A program made the translations under genes and the position numbers. This document shows, piece after piece, positions 36,128 through 44,685 of a DNA stretch of 64,000 nt. How positions within the stretch are numbered: the stretch's first letter is position 1; each line of letters begins with the position of its first letter. This DNA is from Bacteroides salyersiae WAL 10018 = DSM 18765 = JCM 12988 (GTDB taxonomy: Bacteria; Bacteroidota; Bacteroidia; Bacteroidales; Bacteroidaceae), in NCBI RefSeq assembly GCF_000381365.1, contig NZ_KB905467.1:675604-739603 (forward strand), in the 5' to 3' direction. Under the pieces are notes generated by a model, which saw only the letters and a program-made list of their open reading frames with translations, had not been told where the DNA came from and made no database searches.

Positions 36128-36688
36128 TATTTTTTCTTTTCAATGTGGCAAAATGACAAAGTGATATTCTTGTATCCTCAGAATCCCTTCATTAGGGAGA
36201 AGGTTGGGGTAACTGTATAAAATCTCCTTTATTTCCGGTTAGGCTTATTCGGATTGTATCATTTATTGCTGATTGTGTGACAAATGTCTCTTTATTTGAA
36301 TGTTTAGTGCGTAAATTGTTTCTGAAGAATGTGTTTAGTACGCTTTGGGATATTTGAAGTCAGTGTATCTCCGGTCATCAGTTAGCGCTCCAAAATGTGT
36401 TTTAGGGCGGAATTGATTTTTCTCGTAGAGTCTTTCAGTGTTTCTCGTAGAGTTTTACTCCGTTCCTCGTAGAGGAACGGAGTCTATCATGCCGGGATAA
36501 TGAGCCTGACATGCCGAGATAAATCACATATTTATCCATATATGACAGAAATATACAGAAAATATCTCATGTAAATTACTTTATTATGCAACCTATTCTC
36601 TATTTTTAATTGTTTTCAGGACTGCTGTGTTAGCGAAAGCGATGATATTGTAGCAAATGGATGCAATAAACGGCATTTGGCTAACTTG
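36128..36688. other. Intergenic region with repeated CTCGTAGAG motifs and no gene
   Basis: No credible ORF is present. CTCGTAGAG (itself nearly palindromic) occurs at 36422, 36444 and 36466. The third copy forms the loop of a perfect hairpin. Otherwise the region is A/T-rich. Confidence 0.7.
36457..36483. terminator. Perfect 11-bp hairpin with CGTAG loop
   Basis: Bases 36457-36467 pair with 36473-36483 around a 5-base loop. It lies between converging genes (esterase plus, lipoprotein minus) and can act as a terminator, though no T run follows directly. Confidence 0.6.
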
Positions 36689-37846
36689 CTATTTGCTGTT
36701 CGCATACTCGTCCCAAGTTCTGTGTGCAATGGCACCACCGTCACCTTCACGTACGGGCTGTCCCTGTGCGTTATATCCAAGAACCGGTTTGCTTGATTTA
36801 CCGCTGCTGTTGTCCATCGCCTTTACGAAACTGCTGTCTTTGACAAGTGCCATGATAGCAAATGCGACCACTGTCGGCAGTATGAAATAAATCAACCAGC
36901 TTGTTGCAAAAATAAGTGCAATGATCAGGAATCCGATCGACCATATCCCGGGAAAATAGATGATGAGCCACCATGTTTTGAATTTCTTTATCATTTCCCA
37001 CAGCATTCCTATTGTAGAGGCGATCCAGAGGAGTATCATTAATGGCAGAAGTTTTAGCATGAACGGATATTCCGAGAAATGGGCGAAAAAGTCCGGATTG
37101 AATTTCAATGAGCTGACAAGATCCTCGTTGTAGTCTACGTAAAAGATGAATAGTCCTACAAGGGCCGAAACAATCAGATAAATAGCCTTGAAGTAGATTT
37201 TATCTCTTTGATAGAAACAGACGTTCTTGCGGATTTTGCTTACAACAAGCCAGTATATGAGTTTCCACAACAGAAAAACAAGAAAGAATGCGCCACCGAA
37301 AATAAAAAGTAATGCTAAAACATCTTGCGGTTGATAAAAAACGATGGCCCAGTTATGCTGTAAAGGATTAAACATACCGGCATCGCACCAGCCTTCTCCC
37401 ACCGTTTTACCGTTTTTTATGGCCTTCACTATTACAGCATGCGAATAATCCGTCTTTTGCATAAATTTCTCACGCGAGAGACTTTTGTCATATCCGCCGA
37501 CAATCTGTAAGGTGTCTCCCCTGAATATCTGGCAAACCTTGTTCGTGACGTTAAGATCCTGGTCTCTTTTCACTTCGGCTGACGTAGTCAGATAAATGGG
37601 AATAGCCGAATCATTGATTTCATTAAGTTCGTCTTTTGTAGATTTCTTCACGGTAACAAAGTCACCGGGCCTGACTCCTTGATAATAGTACAACATGGCC
37701 GAATCTTTGGCAGCCCCCTCGGGCATCGCTTCGATCTTTGTAATGTCAATTCCCCTTTGGCAGGAACATAAAACAGAAATTCCGAGAAAGAATAGAATGA
37801 CGGCTTTTGCGGTTTGTTTCCGTCGAGTGCTGGATGGTTGTTTCAT
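36689..37846 (-). CDS. Unknown membrane lipoprotein
   Basis: The 385-residue protein has a lipobox-type start (FFLGISVLCSCQRGIDITK), an outer or periplasmic part to about residue 160, then at least four membrane segments (VLALLFIFGGAFFLVFLLW, AIYLIVSALVGLFIFYV, LLPLMILLWIASTIGMLW, and a long pair near 300). A polar tail ends in EYANSK. No family is recognised. It is a single gene, with no clear partner on either side. Confidence 0.7.
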   Translation of the reverse strand: MKQPSSTRRKQTAKAVILFFLGISVLCSCQRGIDITKIEAMPEGAAKDSAMLYYYQGVRPGDFVTVKKSTKDELNEINDSAIPIYLTTSAEVKRDQDLNVTNKVCQIFRGDTLQIVGGYDKSLSREKFMQKTDYSHAVIVKAIKNGKTVGEGWCDAGMFNPLQHNWAIVFYQPQDVLALLFIFGGAFFLVFLLWKLIYWLVVSKIRKNVCFYQRDKIYFKAIYLIVSALVGLFIFYVDYNEDLVSSLKFNPDFFAHFSEYPFMLKLLPLMILLWIASTIGMLWEMIKKFKTWWLIIYFPGIWSIGFLIIALIFATSWLIYFILPTVVAFAIMALVKDSSFVKAMDNSSGKSSKPVLGYNAQGQPVREGDGGAIAHRTWDEYANSK

Positions 37847-38092
37847 GGGCGATTAAGATTAATTTGTTGAACAGATGAATATTATTGTGTATATGTAACA
37901 TAATCACAGAAAGCATCTTCTGATACTTTCATCTTTGGTTAACTCAAAAGGTTTAGTTTAAGTCTCCGGCACAACTATACGTGCATAAAAAGGATCGCAT
38001 GCCTGTCCTTCATTCAACAAATATATGATTTTTTTAGTAAACTGCCTCAATAACCGTTTAAAAACTTCATTTCCATCCATTCCCGGCTCTCT

Positions 38093-38992
38093 TTATACCA
38101 CTTGCAGGCGATACTCATTCGGAGTAATTCCGATAACTTTCTTGAATATCCTGCTCAAATGGTGTGGATATTTAAAGCCTAACTCATAAGCTATTTCGCT
38201 GATTGTCTTATTGCTTTCGGCCAACAATTCTTTTACTCTTTCCATGATGGCCAACTGAATATATTCTTGTGCCGATTTTCCGGTTTCCCTTTTCACCAGA
38301 TCTCCGAAATAGTTCGGAGAAAGATGCATCTGTTCGGCACAATACTGTACGGATGGCAATCCTATGGTAGACGTCTTTTCCGAATCGAAATACTGTTGAA
38401 GTATTCGTTCGAAATTGGTAAGCAAGTCGCGATTGACCACTTCGCGGGTCACGAACTGGCGTTCGTAAAAGCGCACGCAATGATTGAGCAAAGTTTCTAT
38501 GTTGGAAGTGATAATCTGCTTGGTATGCTTGTCGATGGTGTGCTCCAACTCTTCGCGTATCTCGTGAAAACAATTCAGGATGATCCGGCGTTCGCGGTCC
38601 GACATGTGGAGGGCTTCGTTAGATTCATAAGAGAAAAAAGTATAGTCTTTCATCCTGCGGGCGAGGGGAGTTCCGTATAGCAAGTCCGCGTGGAACATCA
38701 GCACGATGCCTTTGGGATTCACGGTTTCTCCGTCATCATTGATGCCGGCTATTTGCCCCGGAGAGATAAAAACCAGTGTACCGTCTTCATAATCGTATTT
38801 ATTACGGCCATACTGAAGTGTTCCGCAAGCAAGTTCTTTGTAGAATACACAATAAAAACCGAAGTTCTTCCGGCAATGTCTGATCGATTTTAGGGTAGAA
38901 AGATCCGTTACACTGACTAAAGGATGCAGGGTTTTTGTTCCCAATAAATTGTTATAGTCTTGAATGGTTTCCAGTTTTATTATATTCTCCAT
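38093..38992 (-). CDS. AraC-family transcriptional regulator
   Basis: The 299-residue protein has a cupin-like sensor part (residues 1-170; FVSPGQIAGIN near 90) and a C-terminal AraC domain with two helix-turn-helix units: VQYCAEQMHLSPNYFGDLVK and ISEIAYELGFKYPHHLSRIF, ending ITPNEYRLQV. It is divergent from the lipoprotein-acetyltransferase pair at 39279-40325, which is its likeliest target. Repeats in the shared 286-base region are candidate operators. Confidence 0.92.
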   Translation of the reverse strand: MENIIKLETIQDYNNLLGTKTLHPLVSVTDLSTLKSIRHCRKNFGFYCVFYKELACGTLQYGRNKYDYEDGTLVFISPGQIAGINDDGETVNPKGIVLMFHADLLYGTPLARRMKDYTFFSYESNEALHMSDRERRIILNCFHEIREELEHTIDKHTKQIITSNIETLLNHCVRFYERQFVTREVVNRDLLTNFERILQQYFDSEKTSTIGLPSVQYCAEQMHLSPNYFGDLVKRETGKSAQEYIQLAIMERVKELLAESNKTISEIAYELGFKYPHHLSRIFKKVIGITPNEYRLQVV

Positions 38993-39018
38993 ATCGGTAT
39001 CTGTTTATTTCATCATTC

Positions 39019-39056
39019 GGCATCTGTTTACTCCACTGGCATCTGTTTACTCCACT
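39019..39056. repeat. Tandem 19-bp repeat in the AraC/lipoprotein intergenic region
   Basis: GGCATCTGTTTACTCCACT occurs twice in tandem (39019-39037, 39038-39056), preceded by a degenerate ATCTGTTTATTTCAT near 39000. It lies 27 bases upstream of the araC-like start codon and could bind the regulator. Confidence 0.7.
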
Positions 39057-39278
39057 ACAAAAATAAGTGTTTTATTTCGGATATTCATATTATGAGCATC
39101 ATAATCCGTAATTCGTGTTAGCTATTCTGTAATCCATGTTAGGATGCTGATTAGCAGTGATTAATTCGAATGACATATTGTTTTTTGCAGAATCTGTAAT
39201 TCGGGTATGAATACCGGGGATTTGTCTACAAAGCATGTGGCAGATACCATCTATATTTGCATCAAAATAAGAAATGAA

Positions 39279-39752
39279 ATGAAAAAGTTATTATTGATTC
39301 CCATGATGCTGCTGACCGTCCTGTCGATGGCAGCATGCGAGGGCTCCGACGACGAGCCGTTTACACCCGGACAATCCGAAACTCCCGATGTATCTTCATT
39401 GGCTGTAAACATTACGGTCGGTGACCGCACGGTCACCGCAACGATGGAAGATAATGCTGCTGCACGGGATTTCCTCTCGCGTCTGCCGTTTGAAGTGACA
39501 TTGAACGATTACAACAATGTAACGGAGAAAATTTTCTATCCCTCTCCGGCTCTGACGACCGGGGGCGTTACACGCGGTTGTACTCCTGTGCCCGGCGATA
39601 TTACCATCTATGTGCCGTGGGGTAATGTCGCTATTTTTTGCAAAAGCTGGTCGCACAGCAACGATTTGATTAAAATAGGTCGTATCGACGGTAGCGGTAT
39701 CGGGGTTTTGGGTGTGGCCGGAGATGTACCCGTAAAATTTGAAAGGAGATAA
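39279..39752 (+). CDS. Cyclophilin-like-fold lipoprotein
   Basis: From ATG 39279 the 157-residue product starts MKKLLLIPMMLLTVLSMAAC with a lipobox Cys, so the longer frame from 39207 is not used. The mature domain (VNITVGDRTVTATMEDNAAA, FLSRLPFEVTLNDYNN, YVPWGNVAIF) matches the cyclophilin-like family PF18050. Members lack proven prolyl-isomerase activity. It is followed 3 bases later by a sugar acetyltransferase gene. The AraC regulator is divergent. Confidence 0.85.
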   Translation: MKKLLLIPMMLLTVLSMAACEGSDDEPFTPGQSETPDVSSLAVNITVGDRTVTATMEDNAAARDFLSRLPFEVTLNDYNNVTEKIFYPSPALTTGGVTRGCTPVPGDITIYVPWGNVAIFCKSWSHSNDLIKIGRIDGSGIGVLGVAGDVPVKFERR

Positions 39753-39755
39753 GAG

Positions 39756-40325
39756 ATGACTACGAACGAATTCAAGGAATATGTAAAGACCCGCAAGGCA
39801 CTCGATACGGAGGAGATACACCGCTTTATGGACGATATGAGTAACGAATCGAGACGTATCACTTTCCGGCTGAATACGGCATACCATACACCGGATGAAG
39901 TACGAGGATTGCTCTCCGAGTTATTCGGTTATCGAGTGCCGTCATCGCTGCGGGTATTTCCACCGTTCTATGCCGATTTCGGTAAGAATATCACTGTCGG
40001 TGAAGGTGTATTCATTAATGCCTGCTGTCATTTTCAAGATCATGGCGGTGTGACGATCGGTGACGGATGTCAGATCGGGCATAATGTAGTATTTGCCACG
40101 TTAAATCATGGTTTGGCTCCGGAAGAGCGTCAAACGACCTATCCTGCACCTATCATCCTCGGCAGAAATGTATGGGTAGGCTCTAACGCCACAATTCTTC
40201 AGGGGGTAACCATTGGAGATAATGCCGTCATCGGCGCCGGAGCAGTCGTGACAAAAGATGTGGAGGCAAATACGATAGTAGGCGGTGTTCCTGCAAGATT
40301 TATCAAGTCTATAATTGTAAAATGA
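39756..40325 (+). CDS. Sugar O-acetyltransferase (maltose/galactoside type, hexapeptide repeat)
   Basis: The 189-residue protein has the Mac domain at the N-terminus (DDMSNESRRITFRLN region) and a left-handed beta-helix of hexapeptide repeats, ending GVTIGDNAVIGAGAVVTKDV and VGGVPARFIK. The catalytic His is in LNHGLAPEER near 115. It should acetylate sugars or glycosides with acetyl-CoA. It is probably co-transcribed with the lipoprotein just upstream. Confidence 0.93.
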   Translation: MTTNEFKEYVKTRKALDTEEIHRFMDDMSNESRRITFRLNTAYHTPDEVRGLLSELFGYRVPSSLRVFPPFYADFGKNITVGEGVFINACCHFQDHGGVTIGDGCQIGHNVVFATLNHGLAPEERQTTYPAPIILGRNVWVGSNATILQGVTIGDNAVIGAGAVVTKDVEANTIVGGVPARFIKSIIVK

Positions 40326-40635
40326 GCATGAGAGTACTATCACATATGGCATTCGGAAGCCTGTCCGGCCGATGCTGATAACATGGCTTGCTTCTGTACA
40401 GAGAAACGATTCGCAAAGGCAGGGAGGTTGCTGAAAAACTTAAAGGGGGGGCAATGATGTCAAGGGAGACTGTTTGTGGTTGGCATGGATGAGCGGTGTT
40501 CAGAGTATCCCGTTCGATGCTCCATTGGGATAAGACATAAAAAGCAGGTTAATTTGATAGGCCTGATAAGGAAAGTGAAAATAAAAGTTTGAATGGTTTT
40601 TACTCTTAAAAATACTTTCTATCTTTGCGGCCGCT
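40326..40635. other. Intergenic region without a recognised gene
   Basis: No ORF of note is present. A TATCTTTGC -7 box lies at 40620-40628, just before the next gene. No clear terminator hairpin was found for the acetyltransferase gene. Confidence 0.6.
40620..40628 (+). promoter_or_regulatory. -7 box TATCTTTGC close to a start codon
   Basis: The match to TAnnTTTG is exact. Transcription from it would begin at about 40633-40637, on top of the ATG at 40636. So either the mRNA is leaderless or translation starts at ATG 40657 or later. Confidence 0.55.
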
Positions 40636-41052
40636 ATGGTGAAGTATATCTTCTATATGTTGTTGGGGTTATTCCTTATGTCAAAAGTGGTATCTGTTTC
40701 CGGTGATATAGAGGAATGCGAGACACTGCATGCCATAGTAGACACACAGCATCATCCTGAAAAATGGCATACCTTGTCGGAAAAGTTTCTCAATCACTAT
40801 GAAGCCGGGATGCAATGTGAGTCTTACGATAACCAGACGGATGATGTCAGTATAGGAAATAACTTTTCATTCCGTTGTACTTCTCCCTCCAAGATTTTAA
40901 GAAATAATACGGCTTCTATCATTGCCAGAATTGTGAAGTCTCTGAAGATTTTGCTTCCCGAAGAAAAAACAACCTCCTTTTCATTCAGTATCAATCCATT
41001 CAATTTCTCTTATAGATATTATATCTATACGCTGAGACGTATTCTTATTTAG
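40636..41052 (+). CDS. Small unknown exported protein
   Basis: The frame encodes up to 138 residues with a hydrophobic start (IFYMLLGLFLMSKVVSVSG) that looks like a signal peptide. The rest is polar, with ECETLHAIVDTQHHPEKWHT and a basic aromatic C-terminus (FSYRYYIYTLRRILI). No family is recognised. The promoter position suggests that Met at 40657 may be the true start. The gene is followed by dedA 92 bases later. Confidence 0.55.
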   Translation: MVKYIFYMLLGLFLMSKVVSVSGDIEECETLHAIVDTQHHPEKWHTLSEKFLNHYEAGMQCESYDNQTDDVSIGNNFSFRCTSPSKILRNNTASIIARIVKSLKILLPEEKTTSFSFSINPFNFSYRYYIYTLRRILI

Positions 41053-41144
41053 TGCTTTCTTATTTAATGCTTTCTTTTTTTTTGAAAGTTTCTTCTCTTC
41101 TTTGTACTTGTTTTTTCTATTTAAGTACTGATTAATCATACAAA

Positions 41145-41795
41145 ATGGATTTTTTATTGGATTTTATTCTTCATATCGATCAATATATGATTGATATCGT
41201 ACAGGAATACCATACCTGGACGTATGTCATTTTATTCTTGATTATTTTTTGTGAAACCGGTCTGGTGGTAATACCTTTTCTGCCAGGTGACTCTCTGCTC
41301 TTTGTGGCAGGTGCTATTGCGGCATTGCCCGATACACCCCTTGATGTGAATATGCTGTTCTTGATTTTGTTTGTTGCCGCAGTTCTGGGTGACTCCTGTA
41401 ATTATATGATAGGACGCTTCTTTGGGCGGACACTGTTCAGTAATCCCAATTCCAGGATATTCAGGCGAAGCCATCTTGAGAAAACCCATGAGTTTTATAA
41501 AAAATATGGCGGAAAGACTATTATTTTTGCACGTTTTGTGCCCATAGTCCGTACGTTTGCTCCGTTTGTGGCAGGAATGGGGAGTATGCATTATTACTAT
41601 TTCATGCTGTACAATCTGATAGGCGGAGCACTGTGGATTGCCATATTCTGTTACGCAGGATATTTCTTCGGAGATCTTCCTTTCGTACAGGAGAATCTGA
41701 AACTGCTGATTGTCGCCATCATAGCGGTATCAGTATTGCCTGCTGCGGTCGAGGTGGTGCGCGCCCGGCTGAAATCCCGTAAACAAACGAAATAA
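41145..41795 (+). CDS. DedA-family membrane protein
   Basis: The 216-residue protein has the SNARE-associated/VTT domain: [19 protein letters not shown] (about 36-54), [11 protein letters not shown] and [20 protein letters not shown] near 125, followed by membrane helices. DedA proteins act in undecaprenyl-phosphate or phospholipid recycling. It is followed closely by a phosphate transport pair, so the three genes form a likely operon. Confidence 0.93.
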   Translation: MDFLLDFILHIDQYMIDIVQEYHTWTYVILFLIIFCETGLVVIPFLPGDSLLFVAGAIAALPDTPLDVNMLFLILFVAAVLGDSCNYMIGRFFGRTLFSNPNSRIFRRSHLEKTHEFYKKYGGKTIIFARFVPIVRTFAPFVAGMGSMHYYYFMLYNLIGGALWIAIFCYAGYFFGDLPFVQENLKLLIVAIIAVSVLPAAVEVVRARLKSRKQTK

Positions 41796-41813
41796 TTTAA
41801 AATATATACATTT

Positions 41814-42461
41814 ATGAAAAATTCTTTTTTTAGTAGGTTTACACCCAAAGAACCCAAATTTTTTCCTTTGTTGAAACAATTGTCTGAAATCCTGGTCGCT
41901 TCATCGGAGCTTTTAGTGGAGAGCCTGAAGCATGATTCGCCTGAAGAAAGAGCCGGTTATTATAAACAGATCAAGGATATGGAACGTGAAGGAGATAAGC
42001 TTACCCATCTGATTTTGGATGAATTGGGTACCACTTTTATTACACCGTTTGACCGTGAGGACATTCATGATCTGGCTTCGAGCATTGACGATGTGATTGA
42101 CGGAATAAATAGTTGTGCAAAACGTATTACCATCTATAATCCTCGCCCCATCTCTGAGAGTGGAAAGGAACTGAGCCGTATGATCCGGCAGGAGGCGGAC
42201 TATATTGTCAAAGCGATGGATGAGCTTGAGACTTTTCGTAAGAATCCGAATACCTTGCGTGGGTATTGCTCAAAGATGCACGATATCGAGAATCAAGCAG
42301 ATGATATTTATGAACTCTTTATTACCAAACTTTTTGAGGAAGAGAAAGACTGTATTGAACTCATCAAGGTTAAAGAAATTGTACACGAACTGGAAAAGAC
42401 CACTGATGCGGCAGAGCATGTGGGCAAGATATTGAGAAGTTTGATTGTGAAATACGCATAA
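41814..42461 (+). CDS. DUF47/PhoU-like Pit accessory protein
   Basis: The 215-residue helical protein has the DUF47 pattern (EREGDKLTHLILDELGTTFI, FDREDIHDLASSIDDVIDGI near 85) with E/DxxxD motifs like PhoU metal sites, and a KTTDAAEHVG end. Genes of this type precede Pit phosphate transporters and are thought to regulate them. Here Pit follows 15 bases later. Confidence 0.93.
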   Translation: MKNSFFSRFTPKEPKFFPLLKQLSEILVASSELLVESLKHDSPEERAGYYKQIKDMEREGDKLTHLILDELGTTFITPFDREDIHDLASSIDDVIDGINSCAKRITIYNPRPISESGKELSRMIRQEADYIVKAMDELETFRKNPNTLRGYCSKMHDIENQADDIYELFITKLFEEEKDCIELIKVKEIVHELEKTTDAAEHVGKILRSLIVKYA

Positions 42462-42476
42462 ATACAGGTACGGCAC

Positions 42477-43496
42477 ATGGAATTATTAGTGATTATCATT
42501 GTATTGGCTCTGATATTCGATTACATCAACGGTTTTCACGATGCGGCAAATTCAATTGCCACTATTGTATCTACCAAAGTACTGACCCCTTTCCAGGCAG
42601 TGATATGGGCTGCATTCTTTAATTTTGTAGCTTTCTTTATTGCCAAATGTATCATCGGGGGCTTTGGCATAGCCAACACTGTATCGAAAACGGTAGTAGA
42701 GTCGTATATTACATTACCCATCATCTTGGCGGGAGTGATAGCTGCCATTGTTTGGAATCTGTTTACTTGGTGGAAGGGCATTCCTTCGTCGTCATCGCAT
42801 ACGTTAATCGGCGGTTTTGCGGGAGCGGCCATCATGGCTCACGGCTTTGAGGCCATTCAGATGAATATCATATTGAAAATTGCGGCTTTCATCTTCCTGG
42901 CCCCCTTGATAGGCATGGTTATTGCATTCGGATTTACTTTGTTGGTGCTTTATATCTGTAAGCGGGCACATCCCCATACTGCTGAAGTCTGGTTTAAGAA
43001 GTTGCAGCTTGTCTCTTCGGCTTTGTTCAGTATCGGGCACGGCTTGAACGATTCTCAGAAAGTGATGGGGATTATTGCTGCTGCCATGATAGCAGGACAT
43101 TCTGAAGGTTTGGGGATGGGGATAAACAGCATTAATGATTTGCCGGATTGGGTAGCATTTTCCTGTTTTACGGCTATTTCATTGGGTACGATGTCCGGTG
43201 GGTGGAAAATTGTAAAGACTATGGGAACCAAAATAACCAAGGTGACCCCTTTAGAGGGAGTTATCGCGGAGACTGCCGGTGCTTTCACGTTGTATCTGAC
43301 GGAGTATTTGAAGATTCCGGTTAGTACGACACATACCATTACGGGAGCTATTATCGGAGTGGGGGCTACTAAAAGACTTTCAGCAGTCCGGTGGGGAGTT
43401 ACTAAAAATCTGATGACTGCTTGGGTGCTGACTATTCCGGTAAGTGGATTGTTGGCGGCGGTATTTTATCTCATTATGTCTTTTTTTCTGGGATGA
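42477..43496 (+). CDS. pit: PiT-family inorganic phosphate transporter
   Basis: The 339-residue protein has both PiT signature repeats: FDYINGFHDAANSIATIVST (about 14-33) and GHGLNDSQKVMGII (about 185-198), plus STTHTITGAIIGVGATKRLS near the C-terminus. It should move phosphate (as a metal complex) with protons. Short spacing to the DUF47 gene shows an operon. Confidence 0.95.
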   Translation: MELLVIIIVLALIFDYINGFHDAANSIATIVSTKVLTPFQAVIWAAFFNFVAFFIAKCIIGGFGIANTVSKTVVESYITLPIILAGVIAAIVWNLFTWWKGIPSSSSHTLIGGFAGAAIMAHGFEAIQMNIILKIAAFIFLAPLIGMVIAFGFTLLVLYICKRAHPHTAEVWFKKLQLVSSALFSIGHGLNDSQKVMGIIAAAMIAGHSEGLGMGINSINDLPDWVAFSCFTAISLGTMSGGWKIVKTMGTKITKVTPLEGVIAETAGAFTLYLTEYLKIPVSTTHTITGAIIGVGATKRLSAVRWGVTKNLMTAWVLTIPVSGLLAAVFYLIMSFFLG

Positions 43497-43640
43497 ATGT
43501 ATTAGCAGGGTTGTTGCCGGACATTTTAGTTTGAAGTATGGTTGCTGATTTTGCAATCAATCAGTTTTATTGGGAGATGAAGCTATGTTGAAACTGGAAA
43601 TGGATGGGCATATGAGGCTACTTGTGTAGAAAGTTACACA

Positions 43641-44015
43641 GTGTGTCGTTTCGATTGGATTTTTAGTCATTATAGATCGTTTTATCTCATCTGTATAGGA
43701 CAAAACTGCTTGGTGTTGCGGTGGTTGGTTGGGCTGATGTTAAAGATGATACAAATCTTCAGGGATTCCAAAGAGCTTTTGTATGACCGTGCTGACAATA
43801 TAATGAAGTTAGTTCCTTTTACAACTTCCGTATGAAAAGAAATCATGTCGGAACATAAGGCAGACTATACAAAAGATGATTTGTTGGCATTCTGTACTTT
43901 TACCGATGGTGTTCCAAAGTATATCGGGCAGCTTATGGATGTACAAGTATGGAAAGCATGGTTGATTTCATGTTACAATTTCGATGGAAGATATGTAAAT
44001 ATAGTATATTTATAA
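43641..44015 (+). pseudogene. Remnant of an ATPase_2/DUF234-type AAA ATP-binding protein
   Basis: In one frame the plus strand reads IFRDSKELLYDRADNIMKLV, then PFTTSV, a TGA stop at 43833, then KEIM and DDLLAFCTFTDGVPKYIGQL. This series is characteristic of the large Bacteroides ATP-binding protein family with a C-terminal DUF234 domain. Only the middle part survives, with no P-loop and no DNA-binding tail. The last open piece is 43845-44015. The 144 bases between pit and this remnant show nothing else. Confidence 0.7.
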
Positions 44016-44029
44016 ACCTAAAATAGTAT

Positions 44030-44509
44030 TCAGATAATACTATTAACTATTTCAAGAACAACATCTTTAATATCAATGAGTCTCAACTTGGAAACATTCA
44101 AATACCAAGCTGTATTAGGATATACTGTTTGAAACAATTCATAACTTTTTTCCTGTTTAGGCAAAGCACTAAAGAAGCCGAATGTGTGTTGGCGGGCGTA
44201 TTCAGGAACATTGTTTAGGTTGTTAAACGTTACAGTGGGATTAACCAAAATCTTTTTTTGCCGATAAAGGTTGATACATGCTGTCGCAGATTCTCCTAAT
44301 GCAATTACCCAGTTGGGATTATGTTCTGTAATAATCCTGCGTATCTCTTTTCCATAATCTGCTTCTTGCAATGTGTTCACTTCGACAAAACTGCCGATAC
44401 CATTCATTGCGGATTCATCCATCCATAATGGAATCAAATACGAGTTTTGTTCGTCACATGTAGGATTTTTAATACGGAATGGTTCTGGAAATATCAATAT
44501 TTTGTTCAT
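44030..44509 (-). CDS. Unknown protein at the end of the minus-strand island operon
   Basis: From ATG 44509 the product is 159 residues: MNKILIFPEPFRIKNPTCDE, then WVIALGESATACINLYRQKK, FGFFSALPKQE and a C-terminal VVLEIVNSII. The Rossmann-like pattern of alternating strands and the GES turn recall uracil-DNA-glycosylase-like or related alpha/beta folds, but I cannot assign a family. It lies 177 bases beyond the AAA+ ATPase gene on the same strand. Confidence 0.6.
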   Translation of the reverse strand: MNKILIFPEPFRIKNPTCDEQNSYLIPLWMDESAMNGIGSFVEVNTLQEADYGKEIRRIITEHNPNWVIALGESATACINLYRQKKILVNPTVTFNNLNNVPEYARQHTFGFFSALPKQEKSYELFQTVYPNTAWYLNVSKLRLIDIKDVVLEIVNSII

Positions 44510-44685
44510 GAGTTCAAATCGGTTTAGCAAGATTTTGTGTTAGCAATAATTCGTTGCCAGCATTAATGTCGGAATACTTTGGATATGATACTACAAAGCA
44601 TTGCTTGTGATATTTACGGGCAAAGGATGTCTTCTATTGCTAAAATGTTTTGTTCCATATTATTTTTGAAATTAATCGGTTGGTT

